Shown here: one piece after another, positions 11,001 to 24,200 of the stretch
Layout: each line of letters starts with the position of its first letter
Numbering within the stretch: position 1 is the stretch's first letter
From: Branchiostoma lanceolatum
Lineage: Eukaryota; Chordata; Leptocardii; Amphioxiformes; Branchiostomatidae
Reading direction: 5' to 3'
Length of the DNA: 64,000 nucleotides
Assembly (NCBI RefSeq): GCF_035083965.1
Contig: NC_089736.1
Coordinates: 9,758,207-9,822,206 of the forward strand
Notes under the pieces: generated by a model
What the model was told of the DNA's origin: nothing
Database searches by the model: none
What the model saw: the letters and a program-made list of their open reading frames with translations, nothing else
Position numbers and translations under genes: made by a program

Positions 11001-13730
11001 CAGCACCAAGGACAGCAGGCCGTCCAGCAACCCCCTCAAGCGGTTTACCCTGGTATTACCAATAGAAACGGACTGGACCATTCTGAGGGGGTCAGAGCTA
11101 AAGAACAAGTGTATATAGACAACCGTCAAATGCAGTACGGAAACACCTCGCAGTACCAAACTCCAGCCGACGTGCTACCGAATCAGAGCTGGCTTAACCA
11201 TGGTGAACAACAACAGGCTCATCAGCCAACCTGGGACAGAGATGATTACCCGGATGCAGCTCGTCCCCAGGAACATCCGAGTACGCAAAGAGCAGCAGAA
11301 AGGGGCCAAACGACCAAGGAGAAACTGGCAAGCGCCTTCAAACCTCTTGCCGACAAATTCCAACAGTTCAAACGGTGGCGGAAGAATAAGAATCAGCACA
11401 AAGAGGAGCCATATATCACTGAAAGTTACGACTTAGGACACCAGGTTCAAGAAGGCATGGGAGATGTTGTCAGCCATATTGGTCACTGGCAGGATTATGA
11501 AGGGAATTTACAGTATCATGGACAGGTGAATGGCTATGATATGCCCCCAGCGGACCAACAGGGTATTGCACAAGACTGGACCTACGAACAAAGGCAATGG
11601 TACCAAGAGCAAGCACGTTTACGTGACATGCACAGAGAGCAGTTTGGCGTTACGGATTCTAATGGTCCTGTCCAAATGTCCGGTCCGGCGTACACTGGTC
11701 AAGGCTGGAATGACAACAGCCACTATGGACAACGCAATGTGGTCAACCCAGTTGTCAAGACAAAGACAACACACCATCAAGCGCCACAACAGCAGCAGTG
11801 GTCCGAAAATGCGCCACCTAACGACAACCAAAGGTACGGCAACCCAGAAAGGTCAGGCACCGCCTCCCAGCAACATGTAAACGGCTACCATGCCCCTGTG
11901 GATGGTAACCCTTTTAACAAGGCCACCTGGCGGAACTACAGGAGTAGAAATGCCAGCGAGCCTAATCGTAGTCACATACAAAACACTACGGCCCAACGGT
12001 ACGAGAGAATGAGTCAGAATTCCAACCAGCAAGACATGCCAGCAAGAGATGCACAGAGGCCGAACGCGCGTTCGGGAGATGCCGGAGTACGTCGGAGCGT
12101 CAGCTTCTCGCGATCGGGGCCGAGAGCTCACGGAAGGACGCCGAAGGGCAGTTTGGCTGTCAACGCTGACGAGTCTGTACAGCAGCCGGAAATGCAGACA
12201 TGGATCGGTGGAGGGAGGGTGGCGAACCTTCCCACGGGAACCAAACCGCCCAGATACTACAGGAACAGAGTCAACTCGCACTCATACGCGCAAAATCGTC
12301 CCTACCACCAGACACAGGCAAGGCCTGTGGAAGAAAGCAAACCTAAACCATCTCCTCCAAAACCGCCAGCAAAGAGGTATAAACCTAACACTCAACCCGA
12401 GAAGGGGAGAAAGAACACACTGACAAAGGGTTCTCACCCCCGACAAGCAAATACCACAGCACCTTTACGAGATAAAAACCAAGAGAGGCACACTGTCGAG
12501 AAAAGGCAAGAGAATACTCGAAACCTGGATCCAAACACTCGACCGAAAACGCCTAATCCAAAACACGACACACCCAATCAAGAGAACACTACCAAGCCAG
12601 AAGAGACAGAAGGTGAAACGAATGAGGAAGAAGTGAACGAGGAAGAGGAGAGGAAAGCTCTGAAAGCTCGGCGGAGGCTGCTGACCCGAAAGCCGTCTGA
12701 CGCTCAGAAGAGCCGCCCGACCAAGATCCCGCGGATCCCAGTCTTCTTGGGGGCAATAGAAGCAGGTACACACGTGTTTAAAGTTTTTTTATAACTCAAA
12801 TAATAATCCAAGTCAAATGAATCACTCACCAAATTTTCGACCGTACTCATTTGTTTTCATAATTACTTAAACTCACTTTTATGGAGTGCACTGACCTTTG
12901 GAGTGTGTGACGTCACAAGTAGGTCAAAGGTGCCCAGAAGTCGATACCTGCCGCCGTCCCGGTCCAACGTGTAGACTTATTTGTTGCATAGACGAGGGAG
13001 GTTATGTTTTTACTAGCGTTTGTTTTAATTTTTTGTCTGGTCTCTATATTGTCGTTGGTGTTGGCCATATCAGCCATGTATTGTCATCAATCGTCATGTA
13101 TCATATTTCTCTTTCTCACCTGCGGCGTCTGACAGGTGTGCGTGAGGAGGCGTGGAACAGGGCACTAGTGACGGCCGAGGAGGATCCCGTGGGGACGAGT
13201 CTGTGCGTGCAGCTCTGCTTCTACTGTGGAGTGGTCGGGTCGTGGAACGAGGACGTAGTGCTCAAGAAATGCAGCACGTCAGTACAGTTTTGTTGCTGCT
13301 ATCTTCGTGAATTCGCCAAGGTCATGTTTTCGGTAGCGATTGTGCTATAACAGCATGACGCCCTCTGATGCTTATCTTTGGTACTGCAGCAGATAATTTC
13401 GATTTCCCTTTTTGTATCTCATGTTATGGGCATGCTATGGTCATAAGTTTGGGTGGTAGGCAGTTCATATGCATGAGCTTGGACATAAATGGTTGAGCTT
13501 CCTGGCGCTTTACAACGGAATGGCAGGTGCATTTTTGTTGGGGAGTTTATCATTTCATTTGGTTGTATTTTTACCATTGTAACTTTAAGTTACTATTTAT
13601 CTCGATCAGGTGTGGCACAGCGAGTTACTGTTCCAGAAAGTGCCAGTGGAACCACTGGAACCAGCACAAGTCCAGGTGCAGGGGCCTGACTACAGACCAC
13701 CAGAAGTTCAAGGTCATCATCCAGCTGTAG
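5028..13730 (+). CDS. Giant protein with unrecognised N-terminal domain, repeat-rich middle and C-terminal MYND zinc finger (2,666 aa)
   Basis: There are three coding exons: 5028-12765, 13136-13277 and 13610-13730. Phases 1 and 2 join cleanly (GAAGCAG|gtacac; AGCAC|gtcagt; the following acceptors end in cag). Residues 1 to about 340 form a folded-looking, Lys-rich domain with motifs IVIPVPSVLLVTGSRNYDG (about 246-264) and EGSVPENAEQL (about 324-334). Both recur in the minus-strand gene at 28.6-32.4 kb. Residues about 445-690 are degenerate 8-residue VTQKETQQ repeats. Residues about 1879-2041 hold three 56-residue repeats. The rest is Ser/Thr/Gln/Pro-rich and probably disordered. The C-terminus is a MYND finger: LCFYCG, KKCSTCG, SYCSRKCQ and HKSRC, ending ..VIIQL. 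MYND fingers bind short proline-containing peptides, so a scaffold role is inferred; catalytic function is not indicated. The ATG at 5028 opens the conserved domain. No named orthologue is recognised. Confidence 0.85.
6355..7100 (+). repeat. Coding tandem repeat, VTQKETQQ octads
   Basis: A 24-bp (8-codon) unit, with frequent 21-bp variants, is repeated roughly thirty times inside the giant exon. Many codon differences leave the protein unit almost unchanged, so selection or gene conversion is likely keeping the reading frame. The period and Gln/Thr/Lys/Glu composition suggest a flexible or helical polar spacer. The opposite strand is also open here, as a Leu/Ser-rich artefact. Confidence 0.9.
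10662..11151 (+). repeat. Three tandem coding repeats of 168 bp (56 aa)
   Basis: Units start at 10662, 10830 and 10998; the last is slightly shorter. Each contains PQAVYPG, SEGVR.KEQ and the NTS ending. Nucleotide identity between units is high, so the duplication is recent relative to the surrounding sequence. This is internal to the giant MYND gene. Confidence 0.9.
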
Positions 13731-14239
13731 AGGTCAAGTTCAAAGTCACCCAGAGGAAGCTGAACAAAGCCTGCACTGTTGAACAATCAAAAGTGCAGTG
13801 ATATAGTAGACTAATCGCTTTCAAGATGGAAGTTCTCATGTGTCTTATGATGGTCTTCAAAGGAGATAAATTAGCTGTGGCTTTGTTCAATTAACATTTC
13901 TGATACTATTGATATGAATTTCCTTGACCACCCTATCTATAGGGTTTTGTTCATGCTATTCTGCAGTGCTACCTAGGGTTACAATGGAGCATTTTTGATC
14001 ACCATTATCACACCCTAACAATGATGTTTATATCATGGTGGAGTATCAAGACCTGCTTGGCAAGAGGGAAGTCAATAATTGACCTTTGCACTTTGATACC
14101 TGTAGATTACAGTGTCATGTTGCTTATGTTTGATAACGTTAGGCATTTGCCATTCTGCCGTTCCTCATACAGTCACAAGGAGGCAGGTGACACAGAGTCC
14201 CTGAAAAATCTTTCAAAACAGCATTTATATGTAAAATGA

Positions 14240-14245
14240 AATAAA
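14240..14245 (+). terminator. Poly(A) signal AATAAA for the giant MYND gene
   Basis: The hexamer is 510 bp after the stop at 13728-13730; a second one follows about 60 bp downstream. The interval 13731-14974 is 3' UTR of this gene and then of the convergent dysbindin gene, with no further exon seen. Confidence 0.55.
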
Positions 14246-14974
14246 AAGGAATCATCATTGTGTTTTTCAGGGAACTATTTCTTTATCAGAAACTTGAAAT
14301 AAAGAGATTTACTCCCAGTCTAAATCTCTTTAAATTTCTTCTAAAATGATTATCTTATATTCATAGTTATAAACAAAAAGTAAAATTACACAATTTAGTT
14401 AAGTGTACAATTTTTCTGATGTGACTTTAAACATATAATGCAGGATCTATAATGAGAAGATTGAAATGCAACAATAAATCAGACTTCATAAACATGCAAT
14501 AGTCAACCCGGAATGAACATTGCTAAATTAAAAGACAAGACAAAAGCCATTGTGGGCTTTAGTACATGCTGCACACCCTCAAGTCCAGGAAATACTTCTG
14601 AAGGAGAAACTTTATACGGGAATGAAGGATATCCCTCTATTTAAAAGGAAGAAATGAGTTTCAGTTTCCTCAACCTCTCCAATTTTAGTCAATCTAAGGG
14701 GAAAAAGGTACTTTCTTGTCAAGAATGATACGAAAAATTGGGCATTTTCATATGGAATCAAACCCATCACCTATACTTTATCTGCTCTACAAGGTCTATA
14801 ACATAGGTATATGAACAAAAATGTAATTTTAAAAAGCAAATCAGACAGCATGACTGAAAACTTAGAAGGAACACAGTAGGCCATCTAACTTCCAATGTAA
14901 CCAAAATATTATTGGCGTTGTGCAGCACCCATAGGTTGCTAAAAATTGAAATACTGTCCAAGCAGAAGCAGTAT

Positions 14975-15736
14975 TTAGCTGCTTTGCTCCTGTGTATCTT
15001 GGCTGTCATGCTGTTCTGTCTCAGTGACCTCTGACCCAGTCACCTCTGGCATTTGGGTCACATCTTGCCTGGTGACATCAATGGATTCAGCTGCAAAAGG
15101 AAACAAGTAGAAAATTTTTGTTTTCGTAAAAAAAAACAGGCTGCCGCAGGCAAATTACTTTGGGGTACAAACAGATGTTAATTGTGCATGCCCGGACAAG
15201 CAAGGAAATGCCTGTACAATTCCTAGAACTCTTACAAACTGCACACAATACTTTACTATTAACCTAGCCCCTGAGGATATGCCAAAAATTAGAATTCTAC
15301 AGGAGCAAACCAAGTTCAATAAATTCTATGAGTAGCGAACTATATTCCAACCAGACAGACAGCAGCCTCTTTATACAGTCTTAGGTAGGGGTGCCCAATC
15401 CTATGTGTATTTTATTATATAATATATAAGAGTACCTTGACTGTCCGTATCCGTGGTAACACTGTCTGACTCCTCCTCTTCCTCCTCCTCCTCCTCCTCT
15501 TCTGCTTCTACTCCCATCTCACTACACACAGAACATAAGAACACACAATTTTGCTATGCAGTCACAAAACATTGTGTTTAACTAACAGTAGCATGCTTAG
15601 TTCAGACTTATTCCAGTTTTTATGCTGCAGTACCAGAAAACTTTTCCTTTGTCATATTCATGATTAGCATGCACACACAAAACCCCACACATATGCACAC
15701 ACACACATCTGTATGCACATACACACACACATGCAT

Positions 15737-15771
<35 letters not shown>

Positions 15772-18700
15772 CAGTATATGCATACATACACACACACACA
15801 AATACATACACACATACAAACACACATAATAACAACACAAATTTAACTCAATATGCCCACTAAGACCTACCCAGGGTCATCCATTGGTCCTAAGAAGTTG
15901 TCAAGTTCACTCTGATCCATGATGTCATCCAAGGTCAAGGCTGACAGCTCATTGGTACTGGTGGTTACTTCAGCAGATGATGATGCACCACTGTTAGAAA
16001 TTAATAAAAAGGAAAATGACAAGAATAAGAACATTTCATAAAAAGGTTTTGGGCACCATGATATGACACCTACTCAACAAGTACATGTGCTGCAATGATA
16101 ACTCATTCATTTTTATCGTATTTATTCTACCTTTTTGTAATTTGTTTTTTTTTTTAATTTCAGGGATAACACAACAAATGTTAGTCAGTTTTGAGGGATA
16201 AGACATTGAAAGGTACATCTAGGCTAGAATTCATACATGTACATGTAATAACAGACTTGCCTTGCATGAGGCAGGGTGGACCGTGTTCCGTACAGCTTGT
16301 AGTGTTGTAGGTCATCGTTGAAGGCGTCTTGGAACATCTTGTGTCGCTTTTTAAGACGTTCCTGTTGGCTGAATTCCATCTCACGTACCTGACAGTCAAG
16401 ACATTTTTTTAAACAAATGAGTCATATCTATATATAATAAATACATGTAGTAATAAAAGAATACTGTAGAAAATCATGATAGACTTCATATTCATATCAA
16501 AACATAGTAAAATAAGATAGAGGACATCATATAGTAAATATAAACAAGGACATCAGAGATGGCAGACTTCAACCCCTTGCCCATACTGCTTTGTCCCACT
16601 GACAAAACTACTGTACTAGCACTGAGGATTTAGGGCAACACTGCATATTGGGAATTGCAGAAGCACACACACACACAGACACATATTCCATACAACATGT
16701 AAGCCAAAAACTTCACTCCCATGGGCCGGGTTGAGTATCCAGCATATTACTACAAATATATCATTAGGTAGCATACATACCTTACGCAGATAAACCAAGT
16801 CCAATTGCACTTGGAGGTTTTCTCTCTCCAACACTTTGGCCTGGTGGTACGATGCCAGCTTGTTTCTGTGCTGTGATTGGTTGGCCTGTAACTCCTGTTG
16901 TTCGCACACGTCCTCCAGTTCATTCAGCAGCTGTTCCACCTGTTCGAAGTCCGAGGACAGGCCAGCCACCATTTCTGTAGACATCATACATTAAACACTA
17001 TCATTGTTATATCTAACAGGAGAAAGTTAGTCCTAAATTTGATCACAAGGACTGAAACTAGCACTGAATTTAGCAACTACAGATTCTGACAAAGCCTTTT
17101 TAACTTGTACCTACAAAAATTAACATGTTTTCTTTCAAATGCAGTATATGCACATATAACAACTTAACCTATATCTTAGTCAGTTAGTGTTAAGAAATCC
17201 ACATTTTTAGTCACTGAAAATCTAACTGAACTTGCAAGTATATTTAGGTACAGTACTCAGGGACATTGGCATAAGGTATTTTGGACCTGTAACGTTGGGT
17301 AACATAAATTCGCGGGGTACTTAAATTCGGGATTTTTCGAAAACGGGATGTTTAGGGATATGTGCTAGAGGCAACATCAGTAATACCGCTAGAAATGCAA
17401 ACTTGACAGACTAACGTCTTCGGAACACTGTCTGAAAAGCTTTGATAACCATGCATTAGAAGTTGGCGACGTCAAAAACTCTCCGTCCCTTATTGTCACA
17501 GTCTGAGGGCTTCGAGGGAGAATTATATGTACATAGTTGTTCGCTGGTTTATAAGACAAATGTCACATCCGCTTCCTGCTAAACACAATTATTTACAATA
17601 CAACTTATTAGAATCTCCTTTGCTAACCTACAACTGGACTCTAAGTGTGATTAATCATCAAAACGCCTCTTTGTTGCTACAACCAATGGCTACGGCACTA
17701 CGGTGAATTTTCCCGCCATATTCGTTACCCAGAATCCTGCTATTCGGCAGACGACAAACGTTTGCGAGGAACACTTTTTTGTCTAAATGTTGTGTGTGAT
17801 AGTGGACTGATGGCGATATTTTCCTCAAAGTTTGCTCTTAGCACAAGCAGAAACACATGGACATAGTAGTATTACCATTTCTACGGCATCCAGCTAATGC
17901 CCCGATGAATAATGTACAAATTTCCATGACGGTGGGGGTGAACTTTGAGTGACATTCTACCGACTCAACACACGGGTTGTTCCCGAAGGCCTGATGCGTG
18001 CGGTACGGCCGTTTTTTCGTGTATTTTTTTTACTTGGACACGTCTATATCCATAGCACTCTCCTCAAGCCAAGGATGGAACGAATAGCTGCTGTATAAAA
18101 TGTGATTAGCGGTAAGATATTCAAGACGAATCTTCTCTCCCGAATTAATGTGCCCCCCTGTCTGACAGCACCGTCATTCTGCGTGCGGCGGGCGGTAGTT
18201 TTAAGTTGAATTATTATGGTGTCAGCACGACTAGAGACAAAATCTACCATATATATGATTAGTGCAAAGATAGTACATGATACTGACAGAATAATAGAAA
18301 AAAAGGATGGTTTATTGTTCTGCTAGATTGATTTCAGTCAACCATTATCGGAAAAATCCCGAATTTATGTTACCCAACGTTACCTACTAGTAAGAGATTT
18401 TTTAGATATCATACTAGTAGCCGACCTGTGATAGAGCTGAGTTCTTGCACCAGTCCAGGGAAAGTCTCCAGTTGTGTGTGTAGTTGTGACAGTGCCCTGG
18501 CCTGTCCCTCGTACCTCTCCACCATGTTCCACACCTCTGTATCTACAGCCTCTCCCACCACGGCGGTCTCCTCTATACTCTTGTGGATGTGCATCCAGGA
18601 CTCTTTGTACCTGTGTGAGTAGATATGCATTTTGGCATGTATTCATCACAAAAAATTTGCATCAGTACTAGTGAAACAAATAATCAGTGCACAAACAATT

Positions 18701-19189
18701 GTTTACCCTGCCCGTACAATAGCCAATTGCTTGCTTTGCATTGAGGGTATGTACTGCTTATCATAAGAAGATAACTGTCAGATGACACAGTCTTTACAGC
18801 CCAAATCTTACAAGCTGGGAATGCAGACAATAAAATAAAAGTTTGATTTTGTTTGAGATCGTCGAAGAAGCAACACCACCCTCCTCTGCCTATAAGTGCA
18901 TGCACAACAGTGTGGGATATAGAAACAGAGTTGGGCAATGCCCTATACACCCAAAGGTGTGGAAAATTTATCTCAATCTTCAGAAAAAAAACTCACAAAC
19001 CATTGCAACACACACTCACCTGTACAATAGTTCAGCACCAGCAAAATCTCTTTTCTTCGACCTGTCTCTGGTAAGGCCAGGTTTTCCCACCTCTTTGGCC
19101 TTGTCTGTCAGGTTCTTCAATCCCGCAGAAAAATCGTGCTGAACAGTCTGAAGCCGCTCGCGGAAATTTCCGAACATTTTTCCCGACAT
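14975..19189 (-). CDS. DTNBP1: Dysbindin, BLOC-1 subunit (7 coding exons, 332 aa)
   Basis: Exons are 19189-19020, 18610-18426, 16974-16781, 16388-16261, 15990-15871, 15521-15436 and 15090-14975. All phases join. The N-terminus (FRERLQTVQHDFSAGLKNL, then AGAELLYRY) matches vertebrate dysbindin (RERLLSVQQDFTSGLKTL, AGLELLSRY). Residues about 119-210 form the expected coiled coil (DFEQVEQLLNELEDVCEQQ, then RKVREMEFSQQERLKKRHK). Next come MFQDAFNDDLQHY and an acidic tail. Known role: dysbindin is a subunit of BLOC-1, acting in trafficking to lysosome-related organelles and at synapses. Length is close to human (351 aa). The start at 19189 gives MSGKMFGNF; an in-frame ATG six codons upstream is possible. 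The exon 4 donor is AAG|GCAAGT, a GC-AG intron. Intron 2 contains a 1.1-kb transposon-like insertion. Dysbindin lies tandem with, and just downstream of, the C15orf61 homologue. Confidence 0.93.
15671..15829. repeat. (CA)n/(TA)n microsatellite in a dysbindin intron
   Basis: These are imperfect CA dinucleotide runs with a short (AT)n core near 15759-15771. It is purely low complexity; the long frames here on both strands are artefacts. Confidence 0.95.
17289..18383. mobile_element. 1.1-kb non-autonomous element with terminal inverted repeats, in dysbindin intron 2
   Basis: GTAACGTTGGGTAACATAAA followed by TTCG begins at 17289 and reappears inverted, ending at 18383: a perfect 24-bp terminal inverted repeat. 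The inversion continues through GGGATTTTTC after a 17-bp insertion in the left end (CGGGGTACTTAAATTCG). The terminal repeat is itself partly palindromic (GTAAC..GGGTAAC). There is no transposase frame inside. The target-site duplication is not clear, so the superfamily is left open. Confidence 0.75.
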
Positions 19190-19314
19190 CTTTCCTTCTG
19201 TATACACTATCTCTTAGTCTTGATAATCTTAATATCAGTCGGTTTCACCTTCAATTGTGACAATGAAATATGCTGAGAGAATCCGGTAGAATTGATATTC
19301 TTCAATAAGACGTC

Positions 19315-20508
<1,194 letters not shown>

Positions 20509-21243
20509 TTATTCCCTCAACACGCGCCTACTTGTTCCTCCGCTTTACGGTCTTCAAAAGCCGCGAAAAGTGACAAAAAAGGGTGAAAAATTCTGCAAAA
20601 TCTACGGGCGCGGCCATCTTGGATTTTTATCAGCCAATCACAGCTCGAGAAATTATAGCCTCGTTTTGAGAATATGTGACCTTTAACCTCCTAGCCATCG
20701 TGGATTGCATGTCCGGGTGCAAGACTGCAGAAAAGGGGGTTTGTGTTCATAAAAAGAGGCTCTTAAGGTATGGAAGTGCTTTTTCTATCATCATCTGTCA
20801 ACCTGAGAGATTTAGAATCATGTCTAGAGTGTACTGAAATACTATAGAGAGAGTTTAGGGAATGTTTTTGAGGGATATTTTCGTGGAATTGTTGGAATCT
20901 AGACTTCATGGCAGCTGTAAAAGCATGGTGATTTAAGGGGGTGGGGGGCAAAAAGACATATTTTTGGAATTTTGCCCAGACTCCAACCAGTTGTATATTA
21001 TGTTTATGATATTGTTGTCTATATTAACCTATCAAAGCATACTGGATATGCTCTCTGTTTCTGATTTTTGCTATAAAATTGACATATGATTTGTATACAT
21101 TTTTATTTCCAAGCAAAATAATGTGCCCAATTAAGTGCATGTATATTCAATTTGTGCAACCAGCTTCATGTGTATGATCGATTTCTTTCGTTAGCCTCCA
21201 CTGTCTAATTTTGATATCGCTGTTTGCAGGGTGTAACAAAAAG
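20509..21243. promoter_or_regulatory. Shared upstream region of C15orf61 (-) and OLA1 (+)
   Basis: The region contains a YY1-type element GGCCATCTTGGA at 20612-20623 and a CCAAT box at 20634-20638, about 100-130 bp upstream of the C15orf61 start codon. OLA1's coding exon 1 begins just after a typical acceptor (tttgcag at 21223-21229), so OLA1 probably has an untranslated first exon somewhere in 20640-21100. I could not place it. Confidence 0.55.
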
Positions 21244-24200
21244 ATGCCACCGAAGAAGAAGGGAGAAGAGCCAAAACCACCCCCACTGATCGGGAGAGTT
21301 GGTACATCCCTGAAAGTGGGCATTGTGGGATTGCCCAATGTTGGGTTAGTATTACATCAAACTGACACTAAAATGAAGTGCATTCAAATTTCATTTAATG
21401 TACATTATATATTATATACATACTTTGTCATATGGTGGACTTCTGTAGCAAAGTCTGACCATTTCAGGAATGCTCTTCACAGGGCTGACTCCAGGCCCCG
21501 ACCTGGGACAGAAATTTGCTTGTTGGGATGGACACAAAGTTCCCACAATCTGTTCAAAAATCTGGACTTCATGAAAGGAAAAAGACGAATATGTATTTTG
21601 ATATTTACTTAAAAGGGCAGATTTAACAAGGAAAATGAACCACATGGGCTTCCGAACAATGAGTGTGATGGAAAAAATGTAAAGCTGGAGACAGCCCTGG
21701 TTCTTCATGAGTTTTAAATGGATACAACATACACGTATCTTTCAAATGTATTTCTTGGTAAAGGTTTTGCCATAATGCCATCACATGTACAAAATATAAA
21801 TGTACATGTATAACATGTAAAAAAACATGATTTTTTCTTCCCTTCTGCCAACAGCAAGTCAACTTTCTTCAACGTGCTGACAAAGAGTCAGGCGTCGGCG
21901 GAGAACTTCCCCTTCTGTACTATAGGTCAGTGACCCCAACTAAAATTACATACATTAACCAAGATAACTGTTACATTTTTGGAAAAAGAACAAGGCTGTA
22001 ATTAAAATGAGTGTGCAGAATGATGATTTTCTTGGTATTTATGTTAGGATGTATGTTAGGATATGTGTATCAAAGATAAACACATCAAAAGCACTAGTCA
22101 TGTCAGGCAAAGTTATCTTGAACCAGTTAAACAAAGCTCTGCATCAGATGACACGGGAAAATGATTTCACTTTGCCTTGTGCATATTCTATTTTTTGTTT
22201 TTCATGTTGGAAATACCTCCTGATATCCAGACCCCAATGAGAGTAAGTACATTTCATATCTATTCTGTATGTCTAAAATAAACTCTTTATATTATCTTCG
22301 ATCTAAAAGGTACAATTTTTCAAAAACTAAGAACTACATTAAGTTGCAATTTTTTTAATGATATGTCTGAAGTATTACATAAGAAGATTTTTGTCGTGCT
22401 TTTATGATAAAGCTTGTTTCTTTTCAAGTTATGTTGACTATGTATGTGCAAAGCCCATATTCTTGAAATTTGGATCATGGTATCATACCAATGTTTATCA
22501 GTCCAGCAATGGTCTCAACTGGAAGTTCACAAATGGGCTTGATATTTTTGGAATAACACAATGCTATGTTCTGTTTCAGGTAGGGTACCTGTACCTGATG
22601 ACAGATGGAAATGGTTGTGTGAGTTCCACAAGCCAGCAAGGTACTATACTAGTTCAGAATTACATTTTCCATATTAAGTACTGTATACAGACAGATATTT
22701 TGTGTACATCAGTAGATCAAAACATATACAGGGCTTCAGATTACATAGAATAGCTCAAAGATTGACTGGATTTTCACTATTTGGAATCATGTCTTTCTCT
22801 TTTTATTTTTCCAGCAAAGTGCCAGCCTTCCTGTTGGTGACGGACATAGCCGGGCTGGTTAGGGGCGCACACGAAGGTCAAGGGTTAGGGAACGCCTTCC
22901 TGTCGCACATCAAAGCAACGGACGCCATCTTCCACATGACAAGTGAGAACTATTTTCTGGGATTATTTTATGTAGAGCAGTATTTTAGCATGTCATTCTT
23001 AGTATGAAAATATACCTCCACCCTGAGGTGTTGCCAAAAAACATGATACATTTTTGTACATATAGGGTTAATGAGGTCTATACGGTGTGATAAGGCATGG
23101 TCGTATCTATAACCACCGAATAAAGTGCCGAGGTCGCGAAGCGAAATAATGCTCATTAGATTTATACCTTTTGGCGACACCTCATGAATAGCTGATTCTG
23201 TAACATTTGTGTAACACAAACATTTGATGGCAGAGAAATCATTATAGACCTAGTTACACCTTACAAGTTCATAAAATCACAGTAAGAGGGCACCCTCCCC
23301 TCCATATGGTTTGTGTTATTCAATGCCCTGTCTTCATCCCAAAACAAAAGGAGCTTTTGAAGACGAGGACATTGTTCACGTGGATGGCGAAGTAGACCCC
23401 GTCCGCGACTTGGAAACTATCTGGGAGGAACTCCGCATGAAAGATCTGGAGTACCTCAATGCCGCCGTTACCAAACTGGAGAAAACCAGCAAACAAACCA
23501 AGAACCTAAGGCCCGAGTATGTAAGTATTAACAGCCTTGTATTCTCTCCGTAAAAGGAGCATTCGAAGATGACGATGTAACGCATGTCGAGGGAGACGTC
23601 AATCCCGTTCGCGACATGGAAATCATCCATGACGAGTTGAGAATGAAGGATATCGAATACGCGGCGTCGCAAGTCTCCAAGATGGAGAAGACCTGCATTC
23701 GCGGGGGAAATAAACAACAGAGGCCGGAATACGTGAGTACTGTAAAACTGCTAATTTTTGTTGTACTCTTCTGGAGCAGAAAACTTTGGTTTTTGTGCTG
23801 GACTTTCTGTTCCTGTTTGGTTTGCTACTGTCTTTCTGTGAGGTGCAGTTCTTTTCTTTGTCAAAAGAGGGAGCTTCCTTGTCAGGACAAACAGAAATTC
23901 AAACTGTAGCACAGACAGTCATGAAGAGACATAAAAATTATGCTTTTTACAGTATTCAGTGTTCTTTTGATTTTGCAATATAGTCGTTTTATATAAAGAT
24001 GTGTGAAGTTGCCAACTTGTGTGTTTTACTATTTTGCGACACCTCGGGATCAAAAATATTTTACAGTTTGATTCTAAGCTGTTATCATGATGAATTGGTG
24101 TTTTGTCCCTGTTTTTTCCAGGATTGCTTACTAAAAGTTCAAACTCTCTTAACGGAGGAGAAGAAACCTGTCCGCTTTGTGGAATGGAATGCTCAAGAGG

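Noticed and set aside
15597-15863. Cys/Val and Thr/His-rich frames
   Set aside because: They are (CA)n microsatellite translations.
23521-23556. An ordinary 36-nt intron joining the two OLA1 exons
   Set aside because: It would duplicate the same protein segment and shift the frame to a stop within seven codons; mutually exclusive use is the better reading.
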